Source: Verticiella sediminum (GTDB taxonomy: Bacteria; Pseudomonadota; Gammaproteobacteria; Burkholderiales; Burkholderiaceae_B). From it: a stretch of 64,000 nt of DNA. This document shows positions 33,143-46,092 of the stretch, one piece after another. Every line of letters begins with the position of its first letter. The stretch's first letter is position 1. Below the pieces are notes generated by a model. The model was given only the letters and a program-made list of their open reading frames with translations. It had not been told where the DNA came from and did no database searches. The position numbers and the translations under genes are program-made. Location: the NCBI RefSeq assembly GCF_007558815.1, contig NZ_VLTJ01000003.1, positions 27,011 to 91,010 of the forward strand. The letters run 5' to 3'.

Positions 33143-34417
33143 TTAGTCCGCCAGGAAGTCCACGCTGCCCGGCCGCCCCGGCAGGTGCAGCGCGGCGACG
33201 GCGGGCGGCGTCTCGGCCAGCAGCCGGCCCGCCCGCCAGACCTTCAGGCGGGCGGCGCGCAGGCGGATGGCCTCGACCGGGTCGCGCGCCTGCAGCAGCA
33301 CGAAGTCGGCGCGCCGGCCCACGTCCAGGCCGGTGTCGTCCAGACCCAGGATGCGCGCGGGTGTGGTCGTGACCGCCTCGAAACAGGCGCGCATCGCTTC
33401 CTGCCCGGTCATCTGGGCCACATGCAGGCCCATGTGCGCCACTTCCAGCATGTCGGCCGAACCCAGCGCGTACCAGGGATCCATCACGCAATCGTGGCCG
33501 AAAGCGACGGGGATGCCGGCCGCCAGCAGCTCGGGCACGCGCGTCATGCCGCGCCGCTTGGGATAGGTATCGTGGCGGCCCTGCAGGGTGATGTTGATGA
33601 GCGGGTTGGCGATGGCCGCCACGCCCGCCTCGCGGATCAGCGACAGCAGCTTGGACACGTAGTCGTTGTCCATGGAATGCATGGACGTCAGGTGCGAGCC
33701 GGCGACCCGCCCGGCCAGGCCCAGGCGCTGCGTCTCGAAGGCCAGGGTTTCGATATGGCGCGACAGCGGGTCGTCGCTCTCGTCGCAATGCATGTCCACG
33801 CGCAAGCCGCGTTCGGCCCCGAGTTCGCACAAGAGGCGCACCGACAGGGCGCCTTCGGCCTGGGTGCGCTCGAAGTGCGGGATGCCGCCCACCACGTCCA
33901 CGCCCATGTCGAGCGCGCGCTTCAGGTTGTCCAGCGCGCCCGGCGAGCGCAGCACACCGTCCTGGGGAAAGGCCACCAGTTGCAGGTCCAGGTACGGGCG
34001 CACGCGCTCGCGCACGTGCAGCAGCGCCTCCACCGCCAGCAGGCGCGGATCGCACACGTCCACGTGCGTGCGGATCGCGAGCAGCCCGCGCGCCACCGCC
34101 CAGTCGCAATAGGCCAGAGCGCGCGCCACCAGCGCCTCCTGCGTGAGCAACGGCTTCAACTCGCCCCATAGCGCGATGCCTTCGAGCAGGGTACCCGAGG
34201 CGTTGACCCTGGGCTGCCCGTAGGACAGCGTGGAATCCATGTGGAAGTGCGCGTCCACGAAGGGCGGCGAGACCAGCAGGCCGCCGGCGTCCTCGATCCG
34301 GCCGGCCGCGGCCTCGAGCGCCGGCTCGATGGCGCGGATGCGGCCGCCGGCCACGCCGATGTCCAGGCCGCGGCGGCCGTCGGGCAGGGTGCAGTTGCGC
34401 AGGATGAAGTCGAGCAT
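33143..34417 (-). CDS. Cytosine-deaminase-like amidohydrolase
   Basis: A 424-residue metal-dependent hydrolase. It has the barrel's first metal motif FVDAHFHMDST, a conserved histidine in RTHVDVCD, HCDESDDP and HLTSMHSMDN in the core, and the late aspartate in GHDCVMDPW. These match the CodA/cytosine-deaminase branch of the amidohydrolase superfamily, whose members deaminate or hydrolyse cyclic amides (cytosine, isoguanine, creatinine and other rings). The reaction here is not determined. It converges with the Bug-containing cluster. The ATG at 34417 begins the conserved strand; an upstream ATG at 34465 adds an unconserved tail. Confidence 0.85.
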   Translation of the reverse strand: MLDFILRNCTLPDGRRGLDIGVAGGRIRAIEPALEAAAGRIEDAGGLLVSPPFVDAHFHMDSTLSYGQPRVNASGTLLEGIALWGELKPLLTQEALVARALAYCDWAVARGLLAIRTHVDVCDPRLLAVEALLHVRERVRPYLDLQLVAFPQDGVLRSPGALDNLKRALDMGVDVVGGIPHFERTQAEGALSVRLLCELGAERGLRVDMHCDESDDPLSRHIETLAFETQRLGLAGRVAGSHLTSMHSMDNDYVSKLLSLIREAGVAAIANPLINITLQGRHDTYPKRRGMTRVPELLAAGIPVAFGHDCVMDPWYALGSADMLEVAHMGLHVAQMTGQEAMRACFEAVTTTPARILGLDDTGLDVGRRADFVLLQARDPVEAIRLRAARLKVWRAGRLLAETPPAVAALHLPGRPGSVDFLAD

Positions 34418-34644
34418 GGCGGGCGGGTCCGGACAATGAGCAGGCGCAGGGCTGCGCCTGCTCATAGCCTAGCGTATCGGCCGGCTGGATGGGAGCTCTT
34501 GCCCGGGCACTCCGGCGCGCTGGCCGGCGAGGACGCCGCCGGCGCCTTCTTCAAGATCATGGGCGCCGCCCGGGCGGGCGTGCTCGACGCGCCTGCTGGC
34601 GGTCGACGCGCTGATGCTGCGAGGCTGAGCGGCGCCTTGAACGC
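34418..34644. other. Non-coding spacer, possible gene remnant
   Basis: These 227 bases between two minus-strand genes hold no convincing gene. Reading the plus strand gives a stretch of protein-like composition, roughly LPGHSGALAGEDAAGAFF, which lacks a start and a family match I recognise. It may be a decayed piece of a gene or simply GC-rich spacer. Confidence 0.3.
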
Positions 34645-36714
34645 CTACATGAAATCCACCGGCTGCGGAAAGCTCACGTAGTTCTTGGTCAACTGCTTTT
34701 CCCTCTGCTGGTTCGGATTGGCGTTCAGGCACCAGTCGTTCGACTTGGGATGCGCCTCGCCTTTGCCGTTGGTCACCGTGCAGGACGCGTTGTCGACGAT
34801 CTCCGCCCGGTTGACCGGGCATTGCGTGGCGGCGTCCACCTCGCTCGGGCACGCGGCGAACCGGGCGTTGACCAGGAGGCTGTACACGTTGTCGTTCAGG
34901 TCGGTGAAGCGCACCCGAATGGGATAGGACGGCACGGTGCCGACCCGGAACCCGGCGATCTGGCTGTTCCCGGGCATGACGACATCCTGCTTGTCCTGCT
35001 CGCAGTTCGGGTCGCTGCCGTCCTGGTTCAACGCGCATACGCCGTACTTCTTGATCAACGGCGCGTTCGCGCGATCGCGCAGGGATGTGGGCACCCCGAT
35101 CGCCAGCGAGAAACCGTCCGCGTAGTTGAACTGCTTCGGGTTCTCCAGGCCGTGGGTTCCGCCCACCGTGAAGACCAGGCCATCGCCCAGTTCGCTCATG
35201 AAGCCGACCGCGTCGTCCACGGAGAATGCATAGGCATTCATCTGCAGGTCGTCGTGGATCAACTGGACGTAGGGGTTGAACAGCAGCCTGGGGTCGGCGG
35301 CGACCTCGGGTTGCTGATGGTTGTATTGCAGTTCATGGATATACATGGATTGGGCTTGCGCATGATTCCACCCGGGAATCTGCGTATCGGCCAGGGGGTT
35401 CGCCGCCGCGCCGCAACCCTCGTTGAACGGCACCCAGCCGTAGATGTGCGTCATGGCCTCCCAGTAATTGAACGTGGGCTTGAGCGGCGTGGCGCCCTCG
35501 CACTTCCTGTCGGCATACATGGCCAGATAGTTCTTGTGGTTCTGCTCGAAGAACTGCTTGACCACCGCCAGCCTGTCCCGCATGGCCTGCGGGCAGGTGA
35601 CCGTCTCGGTGACGTAGGCGCTCAGGTCTTCGTTCCACGCGACGCACGAGCCCCACAGGTTCTGCACGCGCTGGACCGCCTCGCCGAAGTGCAGGGATGC
35701 CTTCTGCGCGTCGGAACATTGCCCCTGGATGCACTGCAGCACGGTCAGCACGGGCGGAAAGCCGGTTGCGGGCTTGACGGGCACCTCATCCGTGGGAGGC
35801 AGGGTGCCGGAACGCTGGGCAAAGATGTTGTAGCCGCCGGGCAGCTTCAGTTCGTCCAGGTTGTAGACCGGCCATCCCTGGCCGACAGGGCTTCCCAGGA
35901 ACGAGGCAAGGTGCTTCCTGAAATCGGCCAGGGACTGCGCCGAGCCGCTGTAGCCGATGTACGGATTGTTCCTGGGGCCGATGGCCACCGGCAGGTAGAC
36001 GTGGTCCACGTAGGAGATGTTGTACCCGACATTCTCCGGCTTCAGTATCCGCTTGGTATCGTTGGGCGGCAAGATGGAGTCGCCGAAGGTGTATTCGGAC
36101 AACTGCGCATAGATGTTTTCCGGGAACTGGACGTCGCTGGAATAGGTGCTCAGCTCGCATCCCGTGTTCTGCCCTTGGCAGGCGACGCCGTAGGGCGCCG
36201 CCAGCTTCGTGTCGTTCTCGTTGCGCAGCCTGTCGTTCCTGTCGGCCAGGACGACGCGCCCGCCGTTCCACCAGGTGATGTAGCGGTCTTCCTGCAGCTT
36301 GCTGTAGAGCGGCAGCGTGATCGTGACCGACGAGCCCGGCGGGATTCCCTTGCCTTCGTTGACGTACAGCTTGTAGACGTACTCCGTCGGATAGGACTCG
36401 GTGCTGCGCAAACACCCCTGGAGCCACTCGTTCACCGCGTTCTTGCTGGTGGCCAGGACGGGGTAGACGGTGCTGTCGGCGGAATTGTTGTAGAGGGTGA
36501 TCGTCTTGGGCTCGAGCACCGTCGGGTTGCCGCCGGCGTCCTGGCACTCGATCGGGGTGGACGGGGGCGGCGGGGGCGGCACCTGCTGCGGCACGGGAAC
36601 CGGATCGCCATCACCGCCGCCGCAGGCAGCCAGCGCCAGCATGAGCAGGAGCGCGCCGCCGATGCGCGACGTGACCGGGACACGTGCTGCTGCGCGTTCA
36701 ACGTAGTAAGGCAT
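34645..36714 (-). CDS. Large cysteine-rich lipoprotein of unknown function
   Basis: A 689-residue exported protein I do not recognise. A signal sequence ends in a lipobox (LALAAC), then comes a GGGDGD and proline-rich linker (VPQQVPPPPPP), then a long domain with 16 cysteines, an even number that suits periplasmic or surface disulfides. The domain begins TITLYNNSADSTVYPVLA, faintly like secreted thaumatin or glucanase-type beta folds, which I do not claim. Later parts are rich in Tyr, Asn and Trp (MTHIYGWVPFNEGCG). The ATG at 36714 has AAGGA eight bases before it; the ATG nine bases earlier lacks spacing. It follows a LuxR gene by 85 bases on the same strand. Confidence 0.85.
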   Translation of the reverse strand: MPYYVERAAARVPVTSRIGGALLLMLALAACGGGDGDPVPVPQQVPPPPPPSTPIECQDAGGNPTVLEPKTITLYNNSADSTVYPVLATSKNAVNEWLQGCLRSTESYPTEYVYKLYVNEGKGIPPGSSVTITLPLYSKLQEDRYITWWNGGRVVLADRNDRLRNENDTKLAAPYGVACQGQNTGCELSTYSSDVQFPENIYAQLSEYTFGDSILPPNDTKRILKPENVGYNISYVDHVYLPVAIGPRNNPYIGYSGSAQSLADFRKHLASFLGSPVGQGWPVYNLDELKLPGGYNIFAQRSGTLPPTDEVPVKPATGFPPVLTVLQCIQGQCSDAQKASLHFGEAVQRVQNLWGSCVAWNEDLSAYVTETVTCPQAMRDRLAVVKQFFEQNHKNYLAMYADRKCEGATPLKPTFNYWEAMTHIYGWVPFNEGCGAAANPLADTQIPGWNHAQAQSMYIHELQYNHQQPEVAADPRLLFNPYVQLIHDDLQMNAYAFSVDDAVGFMSELGDGLVFTVGGTHGLENPKQFNYADGFSLAIGVPTSLRDRANAPLIKKYGVCALNQDGSDPNCEQDKQDVVMPGNSQIAGFRVGTVPSYPIRVRFTDLNDNVYSLLVNARFAACPSEVDAATQCPVNRAEIVDNASCTVTNGKGEAHPKSNDWCLNANPNQQREKQLTKNYVSFPQPVDFM

Positions 36715-36799
36715 GTGGCTCATCCTTTGAGTTCCTGCGATCTGCAACGACCGCCGGGATACACGATGTTACGCAGCATGCCGACCAGGGCGTAACCCT

Positions 36800-37600
36800 C
36801 TAATCAGGGGGAGCTTGGCGCCCCAGCCACAGCGCCATGAGGGCGGCGCGCTGGTTGACGTTGTACTTGCGAAAGATGCGGGTGACGTATTCGTGGGTGG
36901 TGTGCGGGCTCTGGCCCTGCTGCGCGGCGATCTGCTTTTCCGGCAGCCCGCGCAGCAGGCCCTGCAGCACCGCGCGCTCGACCGGGGTCAGCGGCGATGC
37001 CGAGATGTGCAGGCCGTGGCCCAGCATCTGCTGGCGATGGAACCAGCGCAGGCCGCGCAGGACGAGCGCCACGAGGTCGCGCTCGCTTTCGGTGTAGCGC
37101 GGCTGCTCCGCGCCGCGGAACACGCCGAAGTACACCTCGGCGTCCTCGTTGATCGGCACGCCGGCCCAGATCGCGTCGTGGTGGCCGGCGCCGGCGTAAT
37201 AGACGCGGTAGTAGGCGCCCTCGAACCATGCCGCCGGCACCAGATCGGCCAGCCGGTTGGTGCGATAGCGGCCGGCCTGCTCGACCTGCCGCACGGTGGT
37301 CAGGTCGACCGTGCCGGCCTCGAGCTGGCGTGCCTGCTCCAGCGCCGCCGAGTCCAGCGGGCGGGTGGGCCGCAGGAAACGGATCGACCTGGGCCGCCAG
37401 CCCGACACCGGATCGCCCGGCTGCGGATCGCCCATGCGCACCGCGCCCACCCAGGCGGCATTGCAGCCGTCGACCAGCCGGCACAGGCCGGCGAGCAGGT
37501 GGTCGCGGGCGGCGTCGACGGCGGCGGCATCGAAGTCCGCCAGTTCGTCCCACAGCGCCTGGACGCGGTCCAGGACCGCCGGATCGATGGGCGAAGACAT
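36800..37600 (-). CDS. LuxR-type transcriptional regulator
   Basis: A 266-residue protein whose C-terminal 65 residues form a LuxR helix-turn-helix (LTPVERAVLQGLLRGLPEKQIAAQ, then SPHTTHEYVTRIFRKYNV). The N-terminal 190 residues are a sensor region of unclear type, possibly GAF-like, containing CNAAWVGAVRMG and WFEGAYYRVYYAGAG. No receiver aspartate or autoinducer-domain signature is apparent. It starts one base after the metH stop, so it is probably co-transcribed with metH, and lies upstream of the unknown lipoprotein, which it may regulate. Confidence 0.88.
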   Translation of the reverse strand: MSSPIDPAVLDRVQALWDELADFDAAAVDAARDHLLAGLCRLVDGCNAAWVGAVRMGDPQPGDPVSGWRPRSIRFLRPTRPLDSAALEQARQLEAGTVDLTTVRQVEQAGRYRTNRLADLVPAAWFEGAYYRVYYAGAGHHDAIWAGVPINEDAEVYFGVFRGAEQPRYTESERDLVALVLRGLRWFHRQQMLGHGLHISASPLTPVERAVLQGLLRGLPEKQIAAQQGQSPHTTHEYVTRIFRKYNVNQRAALMALWLGRQAPPD

Positions 37601-37601
37601 T

Positions 37602-41378
<3,777 letters not shown>

Positions 41379-41599
41379 GGCGGCGGATTCCGAAAGGCGG
41401 CGCGCTGCCCGCAAGAAGGGCGCGCTGCCGCGAAAGGCAATGCGGGGGACGTCTTCCGCGCCAGGGGCGGGCTGGATCTCATCCTCGAAGGCGGGGCGCA
41501 GCAGCCCGCAGTCAACCCGATATCGTAGCAAATACGACACACTGCCACCGCCCGGGACACCCTCTGGCCTGGCGGGCATGAGCCACGAAGTGTTACATT
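41379..41599. promoter_or_regulatory. metH/btuB divergent region, metH side
   Basis: No gene is seen in these 221 bases. A short perfect inverted repeat, TCGTA at 41523-41527 and TACGA at 41533-41537, is the only clear symmetry and could be a regulator site near the metH promoter. I cannot place a confident -35/-10 pair. Confidence 0.35.
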
Positions 41600-41785
41600 T
41601 ACGCGACGAATCGGTGCCGCCACGGCGGTGAAACGGGAAACAGGGAGGCGCTCGCGCCCAACCTGTGCTGCCCCCGCAACGGTAAGCATGACGCGCTCGC
41701 GCAACGCACCACAGCCACTGAGGCCCGCCCTCGGGAAGGCGGTGCGTGACCTGATCATGCCAGCCCGGAGACCGGCCGGTTCGCC
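41600..41785 (+). ncRNA. Cobalamin (adenosylcobalamin) riboswitch
   Basis: The leader of btuB shows the conserved blocks of the B12 riboswitch in order: AATCGGTGCC near 41609, GAAACGGGAA near 41628, the core CTGCCCCCGCAACGGTAA near 41668-41685, GGGAAGGCG near 41733, and the B12 box GCCAGCCCGGAGACCGGCC at 41759-41777. When cobalamin is plentiful, such leaders shut off the downstream uptake genes. The end points are approximate. Confidence 0.93.
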
Positions 41786-41814
41786 CGGGCCGCAGAACGC
41801 ATTCTGCAGCCCGG
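41785..41814 (+). promoter_or_regulatory. Riboswitch expression-platform hairpin
   Basis: CCGGGC and GCAGAA pair with TTCTGC and GCCCGG around a CGCA loop, with one mismatch (C91/A08). The hairpin lies directly after the B12 box. No U-run follows, so an intrinsic terminator is unlikely; it may act through Rho or by controlling access to the btuB start. Confidence 0.55.
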
Positions 41815-41888
41815 CAGGGGGGGTGCGCAGCCTGCGCATTCCACAACAGGACCGACGTGCGGGGTCGCGCGTCCCACCGAAGCTCATC

Positions 41889-43766
41889 ATGACTACGCCT
41901 TCTCACTTCGGGCTGACGGCCATCGCCGCCAGCCTCGCCCTGGCCGCGCCGCTGGCCACCGCCCAGACCGCCGCCACCGCACCCGCCCAGCTCGAGACCA
42001 TCACCGTCATCGGCGCCCGCAGCCCGCAGCCGCTGGCCGACACGCTCGGCGACATCACCGTCATCGACCGCGAGACCATCGAGCGCGCGGGCCAGAGCAC
42101 GCTCGCGGAACTGCTCTCGCGCACGCACAGCATCGAGTACATCGACACCGGCGGCCCGCAGAACGTCGCCAGCCTGTTCGTGCGCGGCGCCAACGCCAAT
42201 CAGACCCTGATTCTCGTCGACGGCCTGCGCTTCAATTCCGCCACGGCCGGCACCAGCGCGTTCAATTCGATCCCGCTCGAGCACATCGAACGCATCGAGG
42301 TCCTGCGCGGCGCATCGAGCAGCCTGTACGGCGCGGACGCCGTCGGCGGCGTCATCAACATCATCACCCGCGGCGCCGCCGACCAGCCCTTCGTGCCGCA
42401 TTTCAGCGTCGGCTTCGGCAGCCGCGGCACCAGCCGCGTCTCGGCCGGCGTGGCCGGCAGCTCGCACGGCTGGCGCTACGCCGTGAACGCGAACTACGGC
42501 CAGAGCAAGGGCTACAACATCACCACGCCCGACAACGCGTACGCCTACAACCCCGACCGCGACAGCTACTACCAGCGCAACGTGTCGGCCTCGCTGGGCT
42601 ATGCCTGGCGCACCGGCCACGAAGTCTCGGCCGAGGTGTTCCATACCCGCGTGAACGGCGGCTACGACAACGGCGAGCCGTATTTCAACGACCGCGTGCT
42701 CCAGCGCGTCGAAGGCTTTGCCATCAGCAGCCGCGATCGCCTCGCGGACAACTGGTACAGCACCCTGCGCCTGGGCAGCACGCGCGACGACAACCGCAAC
42801 GTCACTGCGCCGTCCTTCGGCACGGACGAGGACAGCAGCCTCACGCGCTTTCGCACCCGCCAGAACCAGTACCTCTGGCAGAACGAGTTCCAGCTCGCAT
42901 CCACGCAGCGCCTGACCGTGGCGCTGGAACGCCTGGAGCAACGCGTGACGGGCGACCTGCAGGACTGGAGCGCTGGCTTCCCTGTCGACGTGGACTATCC
43001 CACCACCAAGCGCAACACCAACTCGGCCACCGCGGTCTACACCGGCGACTTCGATCGCCATCACCTGCAGGCCAGCCTGCGCCACGACGACGACTCCCAG
43101 TACGACGGCCAGACCACCGGCGGCGCGGCCTACGGTTTCGACCTCACGCCCAATCTGCGCGCCACGGTCGCGGCCAACACGGCCTTTCACGCGCCCACCT
43201 TCAACGACCTGTACTACCCGGGCGGCGGCAATCCCGACCTGGAGCCGGAGAAGTCGCGCAACGTGGAAGCCGGCCTGCGCTGGCACAACGCCAGCAGCGA
43301 GCTGGGCGCGACCGTCTACCGCAACCGCGTGACCAACCTCATCCTGGGCTGGCCGCCGATCAACGTGGGCAAGGCCGTCCTGCGCGGCGTCACCCTGACC
43401 GGCGCGCACCGCTGGCAGGACACCACGCTGCGCGCCAGCGTGGATTTCGCCGACCCGCACAATGCCGAAACCGGCGAGCAGCTCCCGTACCGCGCCAAGC
43501 GCACGCTGCGCCTGGCCGCCGACCAGCGCTTCGGCCCCGCCCTGCTGGGCGCCGAGTGGTATCTGACGTCGGAGCGTTATTCTTCCGCGCGCGAGCGCCT
43601 GGGCGGCTACGGTCGGCTGGATCTCACCGCCGGCTACGACATCAACCGCGACACGCAGGTGCAACTGCGCGTGAACAACGTGTTCGACAAGGACTACACC
43701 CTGAACCCGGGCTACGCCACTCAGGGCACCTCGGTGTTCGTCAACCTGGCCTGGCGGCCGCGCTGA
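41889..43766 (+). CDS. btuB: BtuB-type TonB-dependent vitamin B12 receptor
   Basis: A 625-residue outer-membrane receptor, the normal length of BtuB. A signal peptide (residues 1-26, ending LATAQ) is followed by a TonB box (ETITVIGAR, about 38-46), a plug domain (50-170, with [19 protein letters not shown] and [18 protein letters not shown]) and a 22-strand barrel ending in VNLAWRPR. It imports cobalamin using TonB energy. The riboswitch upstream supports cobalamin as cargo over iron chelates. The ATG at 41889 starts the signal peptide. Its stop overlaps the next gene by one base. Confidence 0.93.
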   Translation: MTTPSHFGLTAIAASLALAAPLATAQTAATAPAQLETITVIGARSPQPLADTLGDITVIDRETIERAGQSTLAELLSRTHSIEYIDTGGPQNVASLFVRGANANQTLILVDGLRFNSATAGTSAFNSIPLEHIERIEVLRGASSSLYGADAVGGVINIITRGAADQPFVPHFSVGFGSRGTSRVSAGVAGSSHGWRYAVNANYGQSKGYNITTPDNAYAYNPDRDSYYQRNVSASLGYAWRTGHEVSAEVFHTRVNGGYDNGEPYFNDRVLQRVEGFAISSRDRLADNWYSTLRLGSTRDDNRNVTAPSFGTDEDSSLTRFRTRQNQYLWQNEFQLASTQRLTVALERLEQRVTGDLQDWSAGFPVDVDYPTTKRNTNSATAVYTGDFDRHHLQASLRHDDDSQYDGQTTGGAAYGFDLTPNLRATVAANTAFHAPTFNDLYYPGGGNPDLEPEKSRNVEAGLRWHNASSELGATVYRNRVTNLILGWPPINVGKAVLRGVTLTGAHRWQDTTLRASVDFADPHNAETGEQLPYRAKRTLRLAADQRFGPALLGAEWYLTSERYSSARERLGGYGRLDLTAGYDINRDTQVQLRVNNVFDKDYTLNPGYATQGTSVFVNLAWRPR

Positions 43767-44716
43767 TGCGTGCCGGGGCGCCGCGCAGGCGCGCCGGCAT
43801 GCGCGGCGCCCTCGCCCGCTGCGCCGTCTTCCTGGCGGCGCTGGCCGCCTCGGCCGGCACCGGCGCGGATGCCGCCCCCGAGCTGCCGGCGCGGGCGAGC
43901 ACTGCGGTCTCGGCGCTCGACGACCGCGGCGAGCGCGTCGCCCTGGCGCGCCCGGCGACCCGCGTGCTCACGCTCGCTCCGCATGCCACCGAGCTTGTCT
44001 ATGCAGCCGGTGGCGGCGAGGCCATCATCGGCACGGTGGAGCACAGCGACTACCCGCCGCAAGCGAAGGCGCTGCCGCGCGTGGGCGATGCGTGGGCGCT
44101 GCACCCTGAACGCGTGCTCGCCCTGCGGCCCGATCTCGTGGTCGCCTGGCTGCCCGGGCCGCTCGCGGCCGTCGACCCGGCCTTGCGCCAGGCTGGCATC
44201 GCCGTGTTCCATGCCGCGCCGACGACGCTGGACGGCATTGCCGACGACGTGGAACGGCTGAGCCACCTGCTGGGCAGCGAAGCCAGCGGCCTGCCGGCCG
44301 CGAACGCCATGCGCGCACGCATCGCCGCCCTGCGCGAGCGCTATGCGCAGCGCAGCCCGCTGCGGGTGTTCGTGCAGGCTGGCACGGAGCCGCTCTACAC
44401 GCTGAACGGCGGCCACGTGGTGTCGGACGCCTTGCGCACGTGCGGCGCACGCAACGTGTTCGCCGACGCGCTCGCGGCCGCGCCCATGGTCGATCCGGAA
44501 TCGGTCATCGCCACGCGCCCGGATGCGCTGCTGCTGGCGCGCGACAACACGGGCGCCGACCCGGCCGCTCCCTGGCGGCTGCTCGCCCGCCATGTGCCGG
44601 CGGTGGCCGAGAATCGGCTCATCGTCCTGCCCGCCGACGACCTCTATCGGCCGGGGCCGCGCCTGATCGAAGCCACCGCCTCGCTGTGCGAGGCCCTGGA
44701 TGCGCTGCGGCGCTGA
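43766..44716 (+). CDS. btuF: BtuF-like periplasmic cobalamin-binding protein
   Basis: A 316-residue class III solute-binding protein. A signal region of about 36 residues is followed by an N-lobe ([16 protein letters not shown]), a [17 protein letters not shown] strand, the long backbone helix and a C-lobe ([20 protein letters not shown]). These match ABC binding proteins for cobalamin or haem. Riboswitch control and coupling to btuB (overlap TGATG) point to cobalamin. The BtuCD permease and ATPase genes are not in the window, so the route across the inner membrane must be encoded elsewhere. Confidence 0.85.
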   Translation: MRAGAPRRRAGMRGALARCAVFLAALAASAGTGADAAPELPARASTAVSALDDRGERVALARPATRVLTLAPHATELVYAAGGGEAIIGTVEHSDYPPQAKALPRVGDAWALHPERVLALRPDLVVAWLPGPLAAVDPALRQAGIAVFHAAPTTLDGIADDVERLSHLLGSEASGLPAANAMRARIAALRERYAQRSPLRVFVQAGTEPLYTLNGGHVVSDALRTCGARNVFADALAAAPMVDPESVIATRPDALLLARDNTGADPAAPWRLLARHVPAVAENRLIVLPADDLYRPGPRLIEATASLCEALDALRR

Positions 44717-44813
44717 TCGCGGCCGCCGGCGGCACCGAACTCGGCCAGGGCAGTGTCGTCGGTGAGCGCATTGCCCTGGCCCGGCGGGTTCATGGCCGGC
44801 GCGCCGGCCCCGC

Positions 44814-45989
44814 CTACCACGCTGCCGCGTAGATCGCCCGGGCATCGTCCAGGCCGACCTCGCGCGGGTTGTTCACCAGCAGGCGGGTCTGCAGCATGGC
44901 GTCCTCGGCCAGGCGGTCCAGATCGCCCTCGCCCACGCCGACGTCGCGCAACCGGGAGGGTATGCCGGTCACCGCCGACAACTGGCCACAGTAGTCGATG
45001 AAGGCCTGTGCGCGCGCCTCCCGGCTCGCGCTGGGCGCCGGCCCGTTCATCCCGCCCGCGGCGACCACCACGTCGGCCAGTTCGGCGTAGTAGCCGCCCG
45101 CCTGCGGCAGGTTGAAACGCAGCACCTGCGGCAGCACCAGCGCGTTCGACAGGCCGTGCGGCACGTGGAAATGCCCGCCGAGCGGGTAGGCGAGCGCGTG
45201 CACCGCGGCCACCGGGGCGTTGGCGAACGCCTGCCCCGCCAGCATGGCGCCCAGCAGCATGGCCTCGCGCGCCTGGATGTCGTGCCCGTCGTCGCAGGCC
45301 CGCAGCAGGTGTGCGGACAGCAGGCCCAGGGCCTGGCGCGCCAAGTTGTCCGACAGCGGGTTCTTCTTGTGCCGGGACGTGTAGGCCTCGATCGCGTGGA
45401 CCATGGCATCGATGCCGGTGGCCGCCGTGACCGCCGGCGGCAGGCCGTAGGTCAGCTCGGCGTCGAGCACCGCCAGATCGGCGAACAGCGCCGGCGACAC
45501 CACGCCGGATTTCGTCGTCGCGCCGGTCGTGACGATGGACACGCAGGTGACCTCGGATCCGGTGCCGGCGGTGGTCGGCACCTGCACCAGCGGCAGCCGC
45601 TTGCTCGTCACCTTGCCCACACCGTACATCTCGGCAAGCGGCTGCTCACCCGCGGCCAGCACCGCCAGCAGCTTGGCCACGTCCATGGACGAGCCGCCGC
45701 CCAGGCCGACGACCACTTGCGCGCGGTGCGCGCGCGCGCGCTCGGCCGCCGCCAGCACCACGTGCTCGGGCGGATCGGCCACCACGTCGTCGATCACGTC
45801 GACCTGCCAGCCATGCGCGGCCAGGTTTTCCAGCGCCGGCCCGAGCAGCCCGCTGCGATGCAGAAAACTGTCGGTGACCACGCTCACCCGCTCGCCGCGA
45901 AAGCGCTCGCGCAGCAGTTCACCCAATTGGCGCGCGGCGCCCGCGCGCATCGTGATCGCCGGAACCGTCTGAAACTCGAATGCGGACAT
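44814..45989 (-). CDS. Iron-type (group III) alcohol dehydrogenase
   Basis: A 391-residue iron-containing dehydrogenase. NAD binding is shown by GGGSSMD (97-103) and the cofactor loop PTTAGTGSE (138-146). The metal ligands are Asp194 and His198 (DAMVH), His264 (VHALAYPLGGH) and His278 (HVPHG). It probably interconverts an alcohol and aldehyde. Its neighbour encodes S-formylglutathione hydrolase, so formaldehyde or a related short aldehyde is a candidate substrate. The ATG at 45989 has GGAGAG before it; an earlier ATG at 46007 gives an unconserved tail. It is second in a minus-strand pair. Confidence 0.9.
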   Translation of the reverse strand: MSAFEFQTVPAITMRAGAARQLGELLRERFRGERVSVVTDSFLHRSGLLGPALENLAAHGWQVDVIDDVVADPPEHVVLAAAERARAHRAQVVVGLGGGSSMDVAKLLAVLAAGEQPLAEMYGVGKVTSKRLPLVQVPTTAGTGSEVTCVSIVTTGATTKSGVVSPALFADLAVLDAELTYGLPPAVTAATGIDAMVHAIEAYTSRHKKNPLSDNLARQALGLLSAHLLRACDDGHDIQAREAMLLGAMLAGQAFANAPVAAVHALAYPLGGHFHVPHGLSNALVLPQVLRFNLPQAGGYYAELADVVVAAGGMNGPAPSASREARAQAFIDYCGQLSAVTGIPSRLRDVGVGEGDLDRLAEDAMLQTRLLVNNPREVGLDDARAIYAAAW

Positions 45990-46010
45990 CGCCCGTCTCT
46001 CCTTCACAAC

Positions 46011-46028
46011 AACCCGTCTGCGCGGGTT
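46011..46028 (-). terminator. Weak hairpin between fghA and the iron dehydrogenase
   Basis: AACCCG and CGGGTT pair around a six-base loop, followed on the minus strand by GTTGTT. It could cause partial termination after fghA. Confidence 0.35.
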
Positions 46029-46092
46029 CTTCGGATGGTCTGTTGGATCGCCGGGGCGGCGGCCGCTCGCCGGCGCCCCGACGCGAGGCAGT

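Noticed and set aside
34750..36795. Plus-strand frame opposite the unknown lipoprotein
   Set aside because: Valine/arginine-rich with no export signal or domain; the minus-strand protein has a lipobox and an even set of cysteines.
41379..41599. A second riboswitch on the metH side
   Set aside because: No B12 box, SAM-riboswitch core or similar pattern could be found on the minus strand.
41379..43664. An N-terminal extension of metH running a further 762 codons upstream
   Set aside because: That part is antisense to btuB and the riboswitch; MetH homology begins at the GTG at 41378 and the length is then normal.
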